This document shows, piece by piece, positions 30,343-42,073 of a stretch of 64,000 nt of DNA. The notes beneath the pieces were generated by a model, which was given only the letters and a program-made list of their open reading frames with translations, had not been told where the DNA came from and did no database searches. A program made the translations under genes and the position numbers. Source of the DNA: Mycobacterium fragae. Its GTDB lineage: Bacteria > Actinomycetota > Actinomycetes > Mycobacteriales > Mycobacteriaceae. The DNA lies in contig NZ_LQOW01000002.1 in NCBI RefSeq assembly GCF_002102185.1, forward strand, positions 1 to 64,000, read 5' to 3'. The first letter of the stretch is position 1. Every line of letters begins with the position of its first letter.

Positions 30343-30638
30343 CACCCGCGCTCCGTGGCGGTCGGCGTCACCCATGGGCTGGCGATGACTCGGCGCTGCG
30401 ACGCGACACTCTGCCGGAGCGCGTCGGCCGCCGCGCGACACAATTCGCGGGCTCGGCGCTGCTCCTCCCGAGCGCGTTGAACTGTGCGGGCGACCTCCGG
30501 TCGAACGGCCGACGCGGCAAGCCGCCGTGCAATCCGCGCCCGGTGCGCCTTCTGCCGACATGCTGCCGAGCAGTAGATGGCGTCGGATCTGGCGTGGAAG
30601 CCGACGCCACAAACGCTGCAGGTCACCAGCACAGCCAT
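30342..30638 (-). CDS. Small zinc-ribbon-like protein upstream of PAS-ANTAR
   Basis: A 98-aa basic protein with four cysteines in a CxxC-x12-CxxxC arrangement (Cys7, 10, 23 and 27, in TCSVCGVGF and YCSAACRQKAHR), suggesting one zinc site. A long Arg/Ala/Glu-rich helix follows and is probably a coiled coil. The start ATG at 30638 is chosen because the longer frame adds only low-complexity residues. It is coupled to the PAS-ANTAR gene by a TGATG overlap. Nucleic-acid binding or partnership with the ANTAR protein is inferred, not shown. Confidence 0.7.
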   Translation of the reverse strand: MAVLVTCSVCGVGFHARSDAIYCSAACRQKAHRARIARRLAASAVRPEVARTVQRAREEQRRARELCRAAADALRQSVASQRRVIASPWVTPTATERG

Positions 30639-30642
30639 AGCC

Positions 30643-30666
30643 GTTACGTTACACGTATTCGTTACG
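30643..30666. promoter_or_regulatory. Three GTTAC repeats before the zinc-ribbon gene
   Basis: GTTAC occurs at 30643-30647, 30648-30652 and 30661-30665 on the plus strand, within 30 bases upstream of the zinc-ribbon ATG (30638, minus strand). The tight spacing suggests a binding site for a regulator. No TANNNT box at leaderless distance is seen. Role inferred. Confidence 0.3.
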
Positions 30667-30711
30667 CGACAGGACAACTTCTGAGCTGTTCACCCTCCTC
30701 AACGCCCGGCA

Positions 30712-31743
30712 CTAGCCGAAGAAAGCCGCCGCGTCGTCGTAGCGGCTCTGCGGTACCAGCTTGAGCTGGCGCACCGCCTCGGCCAGCGGTACGCGTCCGA
30801 TGTCCTGGCCGCGCAGCGAGACCATCTGGCCGTACTCGCCGGCGTGCGCGGCGTCGGCCGCGTTGACTCCGAACCGGGTGGCCAGCACGCGGTCGTAGGC
30901 GGTGGGCGTGCCACCGCGCTGCACATGGCCGAGCACAGTCACCCGCACATCCTTGTTGATGCGCTTCTCCACCTCGGTCGCCAGTTGCGCGGCCACCCCC
31001 GTGAACCGCTCATGCCCGAATTCGTCGAGCCCCCCTTCGCGCAGCATCATCGAACCCGGCACCGGCTTCGCACCCTCGGCGACCACACAGATGAAGTGCG
31101 AGTCGCCGCGCTGGAAGCGTCGCTTGACCAGTCGGCACACCTCTTCGACATCGAAGGGCTGTTCGGGGATCAGCGTCATGTGGGCACCGGAGGCAAGCCC
31201 GGCGTTGAGCGCGATCCAGCCGGCGTGCCGGCCCATCACCTCGACCAGCATCACCCGCTGGTGCGACTCGGCGGTGCTGTGCAGCCGGTCGATGGCATCG
31301 GTCGCCACCGTCAAAGCCGTGTCGTGACCGAAAGTCACGTCGGTGCAGTCGATGTCGTTGTCGATCGTCTTGGGCACGCCGACGACGGGGACGTTCTCCT
31401 CGGACAGCCAGTGCGCGGCGGTCAGCGTGCCCTCGCCGCCGATCGGGATGAGCACGTCGATGCCGTTGTCGTCCAGGGTCTGCTTGATCTGGTTGAGCCC
31501 GGCCCGCAGCTTGTCCGGGTGCACCCGAGCGGTGCCCAGCATCGTGCCGCCCTTGGTCAGCAGCCGGTCATTGCGGTCGTCGTTGTGTAGTTGGATGCGC
31601 CGGTTCTCCAGCAGACCGCGCCACCCGTCCTGGAATCCCACCACCGACGACCCATAGCGGGAGTCGCAGGTGCGCACCACCGCCCGGATGACCGCGTTGA
31701 GTCCTGGACAGTCGCCACCTCCGGTGAGAACTCCGATGCGCAT
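30712..31743 (-). CDS. pfkA: ATP-dependent 6-phosphofructokinase
   Basis: A 343-aa glycolytic enzyme phosphorylating fructose 6-phosphate; the length equals that of M. tuberculosis PfkA. Motifs seen are [20 protein letters not shown] (ATP loop), [12 protein letters not shown], and [19 protein letters not shown] with the catalytic Asp. [10 protein letters not shown] and [13 protein letters not shown] complete the active site. The ATG at 31743 is preferred to an upstream in-frame extension. It lies 43 bases after gatA on the same strand, the mycobacterial gatC-gatA-pfkA order. Confidence 0.97.
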   Translation of the reverse strand: MRIGVLTGGGDCPGLNAVIRAVVRTCDSRYGSSVVGFQDGWRGLLENRRIQLHNDDRNDRLLTKGGTMLGTARVHPDKLRAGLNQIKQTLDDNGIDVLIPIGGEGTLTAAHWLSEENVPVVGVPKTIDNDIDCTDVTFGHDTALTVATDAIDRLHSTAESHQRVMLVEVMGRHAGWIALNAGLASGAHMTLIPEQPFDVEEVCRLVKRRFQRGDSHFICVVAEGAKPVPGSMMLREGGLDEFGHERFTGVAAQLATEVEKRINKDVRVTVLGHVQRGGTPTAYDRVLATRFGVNAADAAHAGEYGQMVSLRGQDIGRVPLAEAVRQLKLVPQSRYDDAAAFFG

Positions 31744-31786
31744 GTCCTCATCTTGCCGGGTCGGTCGCGTCAGTGGCGACCACACG

Positions 31787-33271
31787 CTAAATCGCGCTGG
31801 GCAATTCCCCGCGGGCGGCCTCGTAGGCCGCGCCCACCCGGTAGAGCCGGTCGTCGGCCAGCGCCGGCGCCATGATCTGCAGTCCGACTGGCAGGTTGTC
31901 GTCCGGCGACAAGCCGGACGGCACCGACATTCCGCAATGGCCGGCCAGGTTGAGCGGCAGCGTGCACAGGTCGAACAGATACATCGCCAGCGGGTCATCG
32001 ACCTTCTCCCCCAACCGGAACGCGGTGGTCGGGGTGGTCGGCGATATCAGTACGTCGACAGATTTATAGGCCTCGTCGAGATCACGCGCGATCAGCGTGC
32101 GCACCTTCTGCGCCTGGTTGTAGTAGGCGTCGTAGTAGCCCGCCGAAAGCGCGTACGTGCCGATCATGATGCGCCGCTTGACCTCCGGGCCGAACCCCGC
32201 GGCGCGGGTCAGCGCCATCACCTCCTCGGCGCTGTGCGTGCCGTCGTCGCCGATTCGCAGCCCGTAACGCATCGCGTCGAAGCGGGCCAGGTTGCTCGAC
32301 ACCTCCGACGGCAAGATCAGGTAGTAGGCGGCCAGCGCGTGATCGAAATGGGGACAATCGACTTCGGTCACCTCGGCGCCGAGCGCGGTCAACTGTTCGA
32401 CGGCCTCGTTGAAGGATGCCAGCACACCGGGCTGATATCCCTCGCCGCTATGCAGCTGGCGCACCACGCCGATGCGCACACCGCGCAGCTCGCCTGTTGC
32501 GCCGGCTTTGGCGGCGCCGACAACGTCGGGCACCTCGGCATCCACGGATGTGGAGTCTTTGGCGTCGTGTCCAGCGATCACCTGATGCAGCAGTGCGGTG
32601 TCGAGGACGCTGCGTGCGCACGGGCCGCCTTGGTCCAGCGACGACGCGCAGGCCACCAGGCCGTAGCGCGACACCGTGCCATACGTGGGTTTGACGCCGA
32701 CGGTCGCGGTCAGCGCGGCCGGCTGGCGGATCGAGCCGCCGGTGTCGGTTCCGATGGCCAGCGGTGCCTGGAACGCGGCCAGCGCCGCAGCACTGCCGCC
32801 CCCGGAGCCGCCCGGTACCCGTTCGGTGTCCCACGGGTTGCGGGTCGGGCCGTAGGCGGAGTTCTCGGTCGAGGAGCCCATCGCGAACTCGTCCATGTTC
32901 GTCTTGCCCAGGATCGGGATGCCGGCAGCTCGCAACCGCGCGGTGACCGTGGCGTCATAAGGGGAACGCCAGCCCTCGAGGATCTTCGACCCGCACGTGG
33001 TCGGCATGTCGACGCTGGTGAACACGTCTTTGAGGGCCAAGGGCACCCCGGCCAGCGGGGATGGCAGCGCTTCACCGGCGGCCAGCGCCTTGTCGACGGC
33101 TTGGGCTGCGGCCAGCGCTTTGTCGACTGTGACATGCAGGAAGGCGTTGTAGCGCTGGTCGGTTGCCTCGATCTGGTCCAGGAACGCCTGGGTGATTTCG
33201 ACCGACGAGAGTTCCTTGGCTGCGATTTTGGCGGCCAGCGCGGCGGCGTCCAGCCGGATGATCTCCGTCAC
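31787..33271 (-). CDS. gatA: Aspartyl/glutamyl-tRNA(Asn/Gln) amidotransferase subunit A
   Basis: A 494-aa amidase-signature enzyme that hydrolyses glutamine and supplies ammonia to GatB. The Ser-cisSer-Lys triad is visible: Lys in [10 protein letters not shown], the cis-Ser region in [13 protein letters not shown], and the nucleophilic Ser in [12 protein letters not shown]. The GTG at 33271 overlaps the gatC stop (GTGA) and gives the usual mycobacterial length; the frame stays open upstream within gatC. Confidence 0.97.
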   Translation of the reverse strand: MTEIIRLDAAALAAKIAAKELSSVEITQAFLDQIEATDQRYNAFLHVTVDKALAAAQAVDKALAAGEALPSPLAGVPLALKDVFTSVDMPTTCGSKILEGWRSPYDATVTARLRAAGIPILGKTNMDEFAMGSSTENSAYGPTRNPWDTERVPGGSGGGSAAALAAFQAPLAIGTDTGGSIRQPAALTATVGVKPTYGTVSRYGLVACASSLDQGGPCARSVLDTALLHQVIAGHDAKDSTSVDAEVPDVVGAAKAGATGELRGVRIGVVRQLHSGEGYQPGVLASFNEAVEQLTALGAEVTEVDCPHFDHALAAYYLILPSEVSSNLARFDAMRYGLRIGDDGTHSAEEVMALTRAAGFGPEVKRRIMIGTYALSAGYYDAYYNQAQKVRTLIARDLDEAYKSVDVLISPTTPTTAFRLGEKVDDPLAMYLFDLCTLPLNLAGHCGMSVPSGLSPDDNLPVGLQIMAPALADDRLYRVGAAYEAARGELPSAI

Positions 33272-33567
33272 TGCTCTTCCCCGAGGATCTGCGGGACGGC
33301 GAAGCGACCGTCGACCGCTGCAGGCGCCTCGGCGAGCGCCTCCTGCTGGGTCAGGCACGGTGCGGTCTGGTCCGGACGGGTGACGTTGACGTCCTTGAGC
33401 GGGTTGTCGGTCGCTTCGACGCCGGTCACATCGACGGCCTGGATCTGGCTGACGTGCGTAAGGATCGCGTCGAGTTGGCCGGCGAAGCTGTCCAGCTCGG
33501 CGTCGGTCAACGCCAACCGGGCCAGCCGGGCCAGGTGAGCGACGTCGTCACGAGAGATCTGGGACAC
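33268..33567 (-). CDS. gatC: Aspartyl/glutamyl-tRNA(Asn/Gln) amidotransferase subunit C
   Basis: A 99-aa small subunit that wraps around and stabilises GatA-GatB. The N terminus [29 protein letters not shown] is characteristic. The GTG start at 33567 has TACGCT 8 bases upstream on the same strand and no Shine-Dalgarno, suggesting the gatC-gatA-pfkA operon starts as a nearly leaderless mRNA. Overlaps gatA by GTGA. Confidence 0.95.
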   Translation of the reverse strand: MSQISRDDVAHLARLARLALTDAELDSFAGQLDAILTHVSQIQAVDVTGVEATDNPLKDVNVTRPDQTAPCLTQQEALAEAPAAVDGRFAVPQILGEEQ

Positions 33568-33591
33568 GAAGCAGAAGCGTACCGAGCCACG

Positions 33592-33651
33592 AGCGTGAAG
33601 CTGGTGTCACACTCGGCGCCCAGCGTGAAGCTGGCATCACACTCGGCGGGC
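33592..33651. repeat. Two tandem copies of a 30-bp intergenic repeat
   Basis: Copy 1 (33592-33621) and copy 2 (33622-33651) both read AGCGTGAAGCTGG, two variable bases, then TCACACTCGGCG and a short variable end; 26 of 30 positions match by eye. They lie between the divergent gatC and ACT-protein genes. Each unit has GTGTGA-type complementarity (GTGAAGC..TCACAC), so it can form a weak hairpin. Role unknown; too few copies for a CRISPR array. Confidence 0.7.
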
Positions 33652-33697
33652 GGACCGCCGAAATGCCGCGGCCGCGTTGCTGTGCGACAGTGTGCGC

Positions 33698-34357
33698 GTG
33701 GCTTCATATCTGCTGCGGGTGCAGCTGGCCGATCGACCGGGCAGCCTGGGCTCGCTGGCCGTGGCGCTCGGCTCGGTGGGAGCCGACATCCTGTCGCTGG
33801 ATGTGGTCGAGCGCGGGTCGGGCTACGCGATCGACGATCTCGTCGTCGAGTTACCGGCCAGGGCGATGCCCGACACGTTGATCACGGCGGCCGAGGCGCT
33901 CAGCGGTGTGCGGGTGGATAGCCTGCGCCCCCACACCGGGCTGCTGGAAGCGCATCGCGAATTGGAGCTCATCGACCACGTCGCGGCAGCCGGCGACACC
34001 GCGGCCAAGCTGAAGGTGCTGGTCGGTGAGGCGCCCCGGGTGCTGCGGGTGGGCTGGTGTGCGGTGCTGCGCAGCGCACCGCCCGGCCTTCGCCTGGTGG
34101 CCGGCAGCGCAGGCGCGCCGGAAACCCAGCCGGCCGCGGCGCCGTGGATGCCGATCGAACATGCCGCCGCCCTCGACGGCACCGACGAATGGGTGCCCCA
34201 AGTGTGGCGCGATCTGGAGACCACGCTGGTCGCCGCGCCACTGGGCGCCGCGGACACGGCGGTGTTGCTGGGCCGGCCCGGCGGCCCGGTGTTCCGGCCG
34301 TCGGAGGTCGCGCGCCTGGGCTATCTGGCCGGCATCGTAGGGACGCTGTTGCACTAA
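33698..34357 (+). CDS. ACT-domain protein (Rv3013-like)
   Basis: A protein of about 219 aa. The N-terminal 70 residues form an ACT domain ([34 protein letters not shown]), a fold that usually binds amino acids. The rest resembles a degenerate GAF-type or unknown domain ending in [17 protein letters not shown] 33698 gives a length close to the M. tuberculosis homologue. Ligand and partners are unknown; proximity to gatCA suggests nothing firm. Its stop overlaps the convergent mmpL stop by 3 bases. Confidence 0.85.
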   Translation: MASYLLRVQLADRPGSLGSLAVALGSVGADILSLDVVERGSGYAIDDLVVELPARAMPDTLITAAEALSGVRVDSLRPHTGLLEAHRELELIDHVAAAGDTAAKLKVLVGEAPRVLRVGWCAVLRSAPPGLRLVAGSAGAPETQPAAAPWMPIEHAAALDGTDEWVPQVWRDLETTLVAAPLGAADTAVLLGRPGGPVFRPSEVARLGYLAGIVGTLLH

Positions 34358-37263
34358 CGGCCGGCCACAGGCAATTCGGTCGTCGCCGTCTCGTCCTCGT
34401 CTTCCCAGAGCAGCAGTTGACGAACGGCGGGGCGCGATCCATAGGGCTGAAGCATCTGGCTGGCCGGGCGGGGACGCACTCGTAGAGGCCACCAGAACCA
34501 GCGACCCAAAAGCGTTGCGATCGACGGCGTCAGGAACGACCGCACGATCAGCGTGTCGAACAACAGCCCCAAGCCGATGGTGGTCCCGATCTGACCGAGA
34601 ACCTGTAAACCGCTGAACACGAACGTACACATGGTGACGGCGAACACCAGACCGGCAGAGGTCACCACCGAACCGGAGCCGGCCATGGCACGGATGATGC
34701 CGGTCTTCAGTCCGGCGCCGATCTCCTCCTTGAACCGCGAGATCAGCAGCAGGTTGTAGTCGGATCCCACCGCCAACAGCAGGATGACGGCCAGCGCAAG
34801 CACGACCCAATACAACTGGATGCCAAGAATGTACTGCCAGACGAGTATGGACAGCCCAAACGAGGCGCCCAGCGAAAGTGCCACTGTGCCAACGATAACG
34901 AGCGCGGCGACCAGGCTTCGCGTGATGATCATCATGATCAGCAGGATCAGGCTGAGTGCGGCGACGCCGGCGATCATCAGATCGTACTTAGCCATGTCTT
35001 GGATGTCTTTGTAGGTCGCCGCGGTTCCGCCGAGATAGAACTTGGCGGTTGCCAACGGCGTGCCCTTCACGGCCTCGTGCGCCGCGTGCTTGATCGGCTC
35101 GACATGTGCCATGCTTTCCGGGGTCGCGGGATCACCTTCATGGGTGATGATCATGCGAGCAGCCTTGCCGTCCGGCGAGAGAAACAAATTCAGGCCGCGC
35201 TTGAAATCGGGGTTGTTGAAAACCTCCGGTGGGAGGTAGAACGAATCGTCGTTTTTGGCGGCGTCAAAGGCCTGCCCCATCGCGGCCGGGTTGTCGTTTG
35301 CAAACGCCGACTGGTTGTTGATCCCCGAGTTGGTGGCGTAGTTCGACAATATCAGTTCAAGATTCGTAAGTTGGCTCTCGATCTGGGGAGGTAGCAGCGA
35401 AACCAGTTGTGGCTGGAGCGCATCCAGCTTATCCAAAGATGCTGTGATGCTTTGGAATTGGTCGCTAAGCTGATCGATACCGTCGACCGCCTCAAAGGCA
35501 GATCTCAACGCGAAGCACACTGGAATATCGAAACAGTGCTTCTCCCAATAGAAGTAACTGCGAATCGGCCTGAAGAAGTCTTCGAAATCCGAAATTTTGT
35601 CGCGCAGTTCATTGATCGTGTCGATCGTGTTGTGAAAGCTTTGGGTCTGCTCGTGCGTAGCGGCGGCGGTTTGCTGCTGCAGGGCATATTGCTGCTGCAA
35701 GATGTTGATAGTTTTCCTCAGCTCGCCGGCCTGCCGGAGCAAGTCGGCCGCGCGGTCTTTCTGATATTTCAGGTTCATGACCTGGCTGACGCTTTGCTGG
35801 CTGATCTGAAACGCTACCGAGCTGTGGTCGAGCGGCGTTCCCAAGGGCCTGGTCATGGCCTGAACCTGGGCGATTCCAGACACGTGGAACACGCCCTTGG
35901 CCACCCTGTCCAAGATGAGCATGTCGGCGGGAGTACGCATATCGTGATCGGTCTCGATCATCAGCAGTTCGGGCTCCAACCGGGCCCGAGAAAAATGCCG
36001 CTCCGCAGCCGCATAGCCGATATTGGCGGGAGAGCTGGTCGGCAGGTACGGGCGAATGTCGTAACTTGTCTTGTATCCCGGCAGGGCGAGCAGCCCGACG
36101 AGTGCGATCGCGGACGCTACCGCGAGGATGGGTCCGGGCCAGCGGACGATTGCCGTGCCGATCCGCCGCCATCCCTGAGTCCGCATAGCGCGCGTCGGGT
36201 CGAGGAGCCCAAAGTAACTGCCGATGGTAAGCACGGCCGGCGCCAGGGTGAGCGAGGCCGCCAGAGCGATAAGGATGCCCAGCGCGGCGGGAACGCCCAG
36301 GCTGTGGAAATACGGGAGCCGGGTAAAGGTAAGACAGAACACCGCACCCGCGACGGTCAGCCCCGAGCCCAAAACGACGTGGGCGGTCCCGCGGTACATG
36401 GTGTGGTAAGCGGTTTCGCGATCTTCCCCGGCCTCGCGCGCCTCTTGATAACGGCCAACGAAAAATATCGCGTAGTCCGTCCCGGCGGCGATGACCAATA
36501 ACGTGAGCAGGTTCGTCGAGTACGTCGACAACCCGATGATCCCGGCATTGCCAAGGAAGGCGACAAGCCCTCTCGCGGCAGCCATTTCAACGAGGACGGT
36601 GAGAAGAACCAGGACCGAGGTCATGACCGACCGGTAGACAAAAAGCAGCATCAGCAGGATCACCCCGACCGTGATCGTGGTGACCTTTGCGGTGCCTTTG
36701 CTGCCCTGTTGGAACTGATCTGCGATAAGAGGTGCCGCGCCGCTGACATAGGCTTTGACGCCTTTGGGCGGCTGCGTATGGTCCACGATGTCGCGGATGG
36801 CGTCGACGGATTCGATAGATTTGGCCTCGCCCTGATTACCGGCGAGGAACACCTGAACATACGCGGCCTTGCCATCGGTGCTTTGCGAACCGGCCGCGGT
36901 CAGCGTGTCCCCCCAGAAGTCCTGGACGTGCTGTACGTGCTTCGTGTCCTGCTTGAGCTTGCCGATCAACCTGTCGTAAAACCGATGGGCGTCGGCCCCC
37001 AAAGGCTTGTCGCCTTCCAGGACGATCATGGCCGAACTGTCGGAATCGAACTCGTGGAAGACTTTTCCGATGTGCTTCATCGCCTGCAGCGATGGCGCCT
37101 CCGGAGGGCTCATCGCCACGTTGTGAGCTTCGCCGACGGTCTCCAATTGCGGTACAAGAACATTCGAGATCGCGGCGAGGGCCAGCCAGAGCAGCAGGAT
37201 CGGCACTGATAGCCGGCGGATGGTGTGCGCGACGAAAGGCCGCCGCTCGTGCTGGTTGCTCAT
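34354..37263 (-). CDS. MmpL family RND transporter
   Basis: A 969-aa proton-driven exporter with about twelve membrane helices and two large periplasmic loops. The proton-relay Asp-Tyr pairs are in [17 protein letters not shown] and [17 protein letters not shown]. The N-terminal [17 protein letters not shown] and coiled-coil-like [20 protein letters not shown] segments suit the MmpL4/MmpL5 type. ATG 37263 overlaps the mmpS stop (ATGA). The cargo is unknown; MmpS/MmpL4-5 pairs export siderophores or lipids and drugs. This cassette is absent from the equivalent M. tuberculosis location. Confidence 0.94.
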   Translation of the reverse strand: MSNQHERRPFVAHTIRRLSVPILLLWLALAAISNVLVPQLETVGEAHNVAMSPPEAPSLQAMKHIGKVFHEFDSDSSAMIVLEGDKPLGADAHRFYDRLIGKLKQDTKHVQHVQDFWGDTLTAAGSQSTDGKAAYVQVFLAGNQGEAKSIESVDAIRDIVDHTQPPKGVKAYVSGAAPLIADQFQQGSKGTAKVTTITVGVILLMLLFVYRSVMTSVLVLLTVLVEMAAARGLVAFLGNAGIIGLSTYSTNLLTLLVIAAGTDYAIFFVGRYQEAREAGEDRETAYHTMYRGTAHVVLGSGLTVAGAVFCLTFTRLPYFHSLGVPAALGILIALAASLTLAPAVLTIGSYFGLLDPTRAMRTQGWRRIGTAIVRWPGPILAVASAIALVGLLALPGYKTSYDIRPYLPTSSPANIGYAAAERHFSRARLEPELLMIETDHDMRTPADMLILDRVAKGVFHVSGIAQVQAMTRPLGTPLDHSSVAFQISQQSVSQVMNLKYQKDRAADLLRQAGELRKTINILQQQYALQQQTAAATHEQTQSFHNTIDTINELRDKISDFEDFFRPIRSYFYWEKHCFDIPVCFALRSAFEAVDGIDQLSDQFQSITASLDKLDALQPQLVSLLPPQIESQLTNLELILSNYATNSGINNQSAFANDNPAAMGQAFDAAKNDDSFYLPPEVFNNPDFKRGLNLFLSPDGKAARMIITHEGDPATPESMAHVEPIKHAAHEAVKGTPLATAKFYLGGTAATYKDIQDMAKYDLMIAGVAALSLILLIMMIITRSLVAALVIVGTVALSLGASFGLSILVWQYILGIQLYWVVLALAVILLLAVGSDYNLLLISRFKEEIGAGLKTGIIRAMAGSGSVVTSAGLVFAVTMCTFVFSGLQVLGQIGTTIGLGLLFDTLIVRSFLTPSIATLLGRWFWWPLRVRPRPASQMLQPYGSRPAVRQLLLWEDEDETATTELPVAGR

Positions 37264-37706
37264 CCGGATTTGTCCAGGCAGAAGGTATAGGCGTTCACCG
37301 CGTTGACGATCCTCTCGTCCTTGACGACATCATTGATGACGATCCGGCAGCCGAGTGTGCTGCCGTTTCCTTGCGCAACCAGGTTGGCGATGACCGCAGG
37401 GTCGGTGGTTGTTATCTCGTACCTCCACGGCAGGCTCGCATGGTCAACTCGCTGCGGTGCGGCATGAACGTCCTGGTAGTTGATCGTGGCCGTCGTTCCG
37501 GGATTGCCGAAGACCTCATAGACCACATGCTTGGGGTTGAAAGGGACGATCTCGTTGGAGATGCCATTGGCGGCCGACGTGGTGGCGTGTGAGCCGAAGA
37601 CACTGTGCAGCCGATAGACAGCGAACCCCGCCAGCGTGACCACCGCCACAGCGACCAAGACAATCCAGCCTCGCCGGGCCAAGCTAGTAAGTGAATTCTT
37701 GTTCAC
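37260..37706 (-). CDS. MmpS family accessory membrane protein
   Basis: A 148-aa protein with one N-terminal membrane helix ([21 protein letters not shown]) and a periplasmic beta-sandwich domain ([23 protein letters not shown], ending [12 protein letters not shown]). MmpS proteins pair with MmpL exporters. It overlaps mmpL by ATGA. A promoter and possible operator are about 85 bases upstream, and a TetR regulator gene lies 161 bases upstream in the same direction. Confidence 0.94.
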   Translation of the reverse strand: MNKNSLTSLARRGWIVLVAVAVVTLAGFAVYRLHSVFGSHATTSAANGISNEIVPFNPKHVVYEVFGNPGTTATINYQDVHAAPQRVDHASLPWRYEITTTDPAVIANLVAQGNGSTLGCRIVINDVVKDERIVNAVNAYTFCLDKSG

Positions 37707-37789
37707 CCGTTAGCCTTTCGATAGCTGGCCACGCGACATCTCGGGTCAGGTCAACGATCCTGCCCTTGGCGCTCAGCGAGACCGCTATA

Positions 37790-37819
37790 ACAGTACGGTA
37801 CGGGACCGGACACTATCAA
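37790..37819 (-). promoter_or_regulatory. Promoter of mmpS-mmpL with a small inverted repeat in its spacer
   Basis: On the minus strand TTGATA (complement of 37814-37819) and TACTGT (complement of 37790-37795) are 18 bases apart. The spacer contains CGGTCCCGTACCG, with 4-bp arms CGGT/ACCG, a possible operator for the TetR encoded just upstream. Promoter quality is good; regulation is inferred. Confidence 0.55.
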
Positions 37820-37867
37820 GAGGATGACCGCGGCGCATCTCGAGCGGTGCTGGCGAGCAGCGAGGGC

Positions 37868-38464
37868 TTATCGGGCGGGCCGAGTCAGGCTTGGGATGAC
37901 GACGTCGTCGACGAGGGCTTGCACGGTTCGCTGGGTGGGGGGCCGGCTGGGGATGATGGTCCGGAATATGAGGTAGCCGGGCAGCAGGTCCCAGAGTTCG
38001 TCGTTGATCGCTGAGGCGTTGATCTCACCGCGGTCGACCGCCTGGTGCAGGACATAGCGGATCAAGGCTCTCCGCTGGTCGATGAACTGGTGCTGCATCA
38101 CGTCGTTGAGCGCGGGGTTGCGCGACACCTCGACAAGCACCGCGCGAATGGTGCTGGCGTGTTCGCGGGCCTCCTGACACACCAGCTCCCCCAGCCGCAG
38201 CAAGTCGCCTCGTAGGGTTCCGGTTTCGGGCGGAACCGCGACCTGGCGGATGCCTTCGATGAACGCCGCCAACACCAACTCGGCCTTCGACGGCCAGCGC
38301 CGGTACACCGTGGCCTTGCTGGCGCGGGCGGTGGCGGCGACCGCGTCCACCGTCAACCGGTCGTAGCCGTGTTGCTGCAGGAGCTGCAACGTCACCGCGA
38401 GCAACTCGGCTTCTCGCGGCGACCACGGCGAAGACTCCGCGGCCCGATCGGCAATCTGGGTCAC
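37868..38464 (-). CDS. TetR family transcriptional regulator
   Basis: A 198-aa repressor with the TetR helix-turn-helix near residues 30-60 (GYDRLTVDAVAATARASKATVYRRWPSKAELVLAAF) and a C-terminal ligand-binding domain. GTG 38464 is chosen because TATCGT lies 7 bases upstream (leaderless pattern). The mmpS-mmpL genes follow in the same direction and a membrane-protein gene is divergent; these are its likely targets along with its own promoter. The inducer is unknown. Confidence 0.9.
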   Translation of the reverse strand: MTQIADRAAESSPWSPREAELLAVTLQLLQQHGYDRLTVDAVAATARASKATVYRRWPSKAELVLAAFIEGIRQVAVPPETGTLRGDLLRLGELVCQEAREHASTIRAVLVEVSRNPALNDVMQHQFIDQRRALIRYVLHQAVDRGEINASAINDELWDLLPGYLIFRTIIPSRPPTQRTVQALVDDVVIPSLTRPAR

Positions 38465-38471
38465 AGCGCCC

Positions 38472-38491
38472 ACGATAGCCCGGCAGCCGGG
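38472..38491 (-). promoter_or_regulatory. tetR -10 box with adjacent perfect 13-bp palindrome
   Basis: TATCGT (minus strand, complement of 38472-38477) is 7 bases before the TetR GTG. The perfect palindrome CCCGGCAGCCGGG (38479-38491) lies directly upstream, between the -10 and the expected -35. This is a good position for autorepression. The sequence is seen; binding is inferred. Confidence 0.5.
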
Positions 38492-38542
38492 TATTTCACG
38501 GCCCGTCCGCACCGAGCAAACCAAAGGTGGTATCGATCAAGT

Positions 38543-39085
38543 GTGACCGCGTTATCCGATGCCCAGATCGCCGCGATGTCCCCGGAGGAGCGGCAGCAGC
38601 TGATCCGGCGACTCGAGCGGCCCCTCGATGACCTGATACCGCCGGCGCGGGCGCAGCGGCTTCGGTTGGGGTGGCTGGGACTCATGATCGGCGGCACCAT
38701 CGTGCTGATCCCCTGGATCGTGTATCTCGCGCTGGCCCTGCCGGCGAACTACCTGGTGCGCGACTGGCCGGCCACCTGGGTGGGCTTCGACTTGCTGCTG
38801 CTCGCCCTCATGACGGCCACCATCGTTCTCGGCATACTTCGCCGACAACTGATGCTGCTCACAGCATCTGCCACCGCGGTGTTGCTGATCTGCGATGCCT
38901 GGTTCGACATCATGACCGCCGGGCCCAACGATTTCCGGCTCTCGGTGCTGACCGCCCTGCTGGGCGACCTGCCGATGGCCGCCCTGCTCATCATCGGCAC
39001 ACTGCGGCTGATACGCCTGACCGCGACCAGGCTGTGGCTGCTCGAACCCAGCATGCCGCTGTGGCGGCTGCCGCTGCTGCCGTGA
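38543..39085 (+). CDS. Conserved membrane protein with four helices
   Basis: A 180-aa protein. A short hydrophilic N terminus (MSPEERQQLIRRLERPLDDLIPPARAQ) is followed by about four helices (LGWLGLMIGGTIVLIPWIVYLAL, FDLLLLALMTATIVLGIL, LLTASATAVLLICDAWFDI, MAALLIIGTLRLI). GTG 38543 starts where the hydrophilic segment begins; the frame stays open upstream through the TetR gene. It is divergent from tetR with a 78-base gap and convergent with ligA. I do not recognise a function. Confidence 0.75.
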   Translation: MTALSDAQIAAMSPEERQQLIRRLERPLDDLIPPARAQRLRLGWLGLMIGGTIVLIPWIVYLALALPANYLVRDWPATWVGFDLLLLALMTATIVLGILRRQLMLLTASATAVLLICDAWFDIMTAGPNDFRLSVLTALLGDLPMAALLIIGTLRLIRLTATRLWLLEPSMPLWRLPLLP

Positions 39086-39086
39086 A

Positions 39087-41177
<2,091 letters not shown>

Positions 41178-41194
41178 TCCAAGGACGGTGACAG

Positions 41195-41515
41195 CTACTC
41201 CTCGACGTAGGCGCGCAACCGGTCGACGGCGGCGTCCCAGCGACGTGACAGCTGGTTGAGGTAGTCGCTGGCCTGGGCCAGTGGGCGGGTCTGCAGTGTC
41301 CAGATCCGCTCCCGGCCGCGGCGGCTGCTACTGACCAGCCCGGCCGCCTGCAGCAGCTCCAGGTGCTTGGTCGCCGCCTGGCGGGTGACCGGGACCGCTT
41401 GTGACACTTGGGAAGTCGAGCTCGGACCACCGTCGCACAGCCGCACGACGATGCGCAGCCGGTTCGGATCCCCCAGCGCGTCGAATAGTGGTGCCGGCGC
41501 CAGCGTCGTCGTCAC
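41195..41515 (-). CDS. ArsR family transcriptional repressor
   Basis: A 106-aa winged-helix regulator: FDALGDPNRLRIVVRLCDGG, then the recognition helix VTRQAATKHLELLQAAGLV, then SSRRGRERIWTL (wing). No metal-binding Cys pair is seen, so it is probably not a metal sensor. Its GTG overlaps the stop of the SRPBCC gene, and the pair is transcribed from the operator-bearing promoter at 42009-42070, which it probably represses. Confidence 0.92.
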   Translation of the reverse strand: MTTTLAPAPLFDALGDPNRLRIVVRLCDGGPSSTSQVSQAVPVTRQAATKHLELLQAAGLVSSSRRGRERIWTLQTRPLAQASDYLNQLSRRWDAAVDRLRAYVEE

Positions 41516-42006
41516 ACCCGCTGCCCCAGCGTCAGATACTTCCGCACCAACTCGACCTGCTTGGCCCAGCCGCCGCTGTTGGCCTCGAACGCCGTGGAGC
41601 GCCGCACCTCGGGGATGGCGTCGAATCCGGATTCGACGATGGTGAGCAACACGCCGTCGGGCGTCTCCGACAGAGTGAACTCCACCAGTGTGGTGGGCTC
41701 GCGGTCATAGTCGACGCCCGGCTCGACCGCGTACGGGTGCCAGCGGTAGGCGAACCGACGCTGCGCTTCTACAGCCACGATCTGCCACGTGGCTTTCGCC
41801 CCGGCATGCGGCCGCTGCAGCTCGGCGACCTCGTCGTCGACGGTTGTCGGCGTGATCGTCGCGGTGACCGACGACCCGGCGACGAATGGCCCGTCGAACC
41901 GGGCGCCGAACCAACGGCCGAATTCATCCGAGTCGCTGATCGCCCGCCACACCCGGTCCAGCGGCGCACGCAACACCACCTGCTTCTCGATTCGATCGGT
42001 ACTCAT
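41512..42006 (-). CDS. SRPBCC (AHSA1-like START/Bet v1) domain protein
   Basis: A 164-aa single-domain protein of the AHSA1/SRPBCC family with a helix-grip cavity for hydrophobic ligands. Typical features are VVLRAPLDRVWRAISDSDEFGRWFG at the N terminus, RFAYRWHPYAVEPG in the middle, and TLVEFTLSETPDGVLLTIVESGFD near the C terminus. The ATG at 42006 is preceded by AGGAGG inside an operator palindrome. It is coupled to arsR by a 4-base overlap. The ligand is unknown; such pairs are common in mycobacteria. Confidence 0.9.
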   Translation of the reverse strand: MSTDRIEKQVVLRAPLDRVWRAISDSDEFGRWFGARFDGPFVAGSSVTATITPTTVDDEVAELQRPHAGAKATWQIVAVEAQRRFAYRWHPYAVEPGVDYDREPTTLVEFTLSETPDGVLLTIVESGFDAIPEVRRSTAFEANSGGWAKQVELVRKYLTLGQRV

Positions 42007-42008
42007 AT

Positions 42009-42070
42009 GCAACCTCCTGGTTGCGTAACGTACAGCACGAGGCGCGCTTTGCGCAACCTTTCGGTTGCGC
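42009..42070 (-). promoter_or_regulatory. SRPBCC-arsR promoter with two identical palindromic operators
   Basis: Two copies of GCAACC-N4-GGTTGC lie at 42009-42024 and 42053-42068, 44 bases centre to centre (about four DNA turns). On the minus strand TTGCGC (42051-42056) and TACGTT (42027-42032) make a promoter with an 18-base spacer. The upstream operator covers the -35; the downstream one lies at the start site and holds the Shine-Dalgarno AGGAGG in its loop and arm. This is a strong case for ArsR autoregulation. Confidence 0.75.
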
Positions 42071-42073
42071 TTT

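Noticed and set aside
31670..33538. Long open frame (622 codons) on the plus strand opposite gatA
   Set aside because: It mirrors gatA codon positions, as expected when GC-rich third positions avoid stops. No recognisable family, no ribosome site and full overlap with an essential gene.
33592..33651. Possible CRISPR array
   Set aside because: Only two directly adjacent repeats with no spacer between them, and no cas genes in the window.
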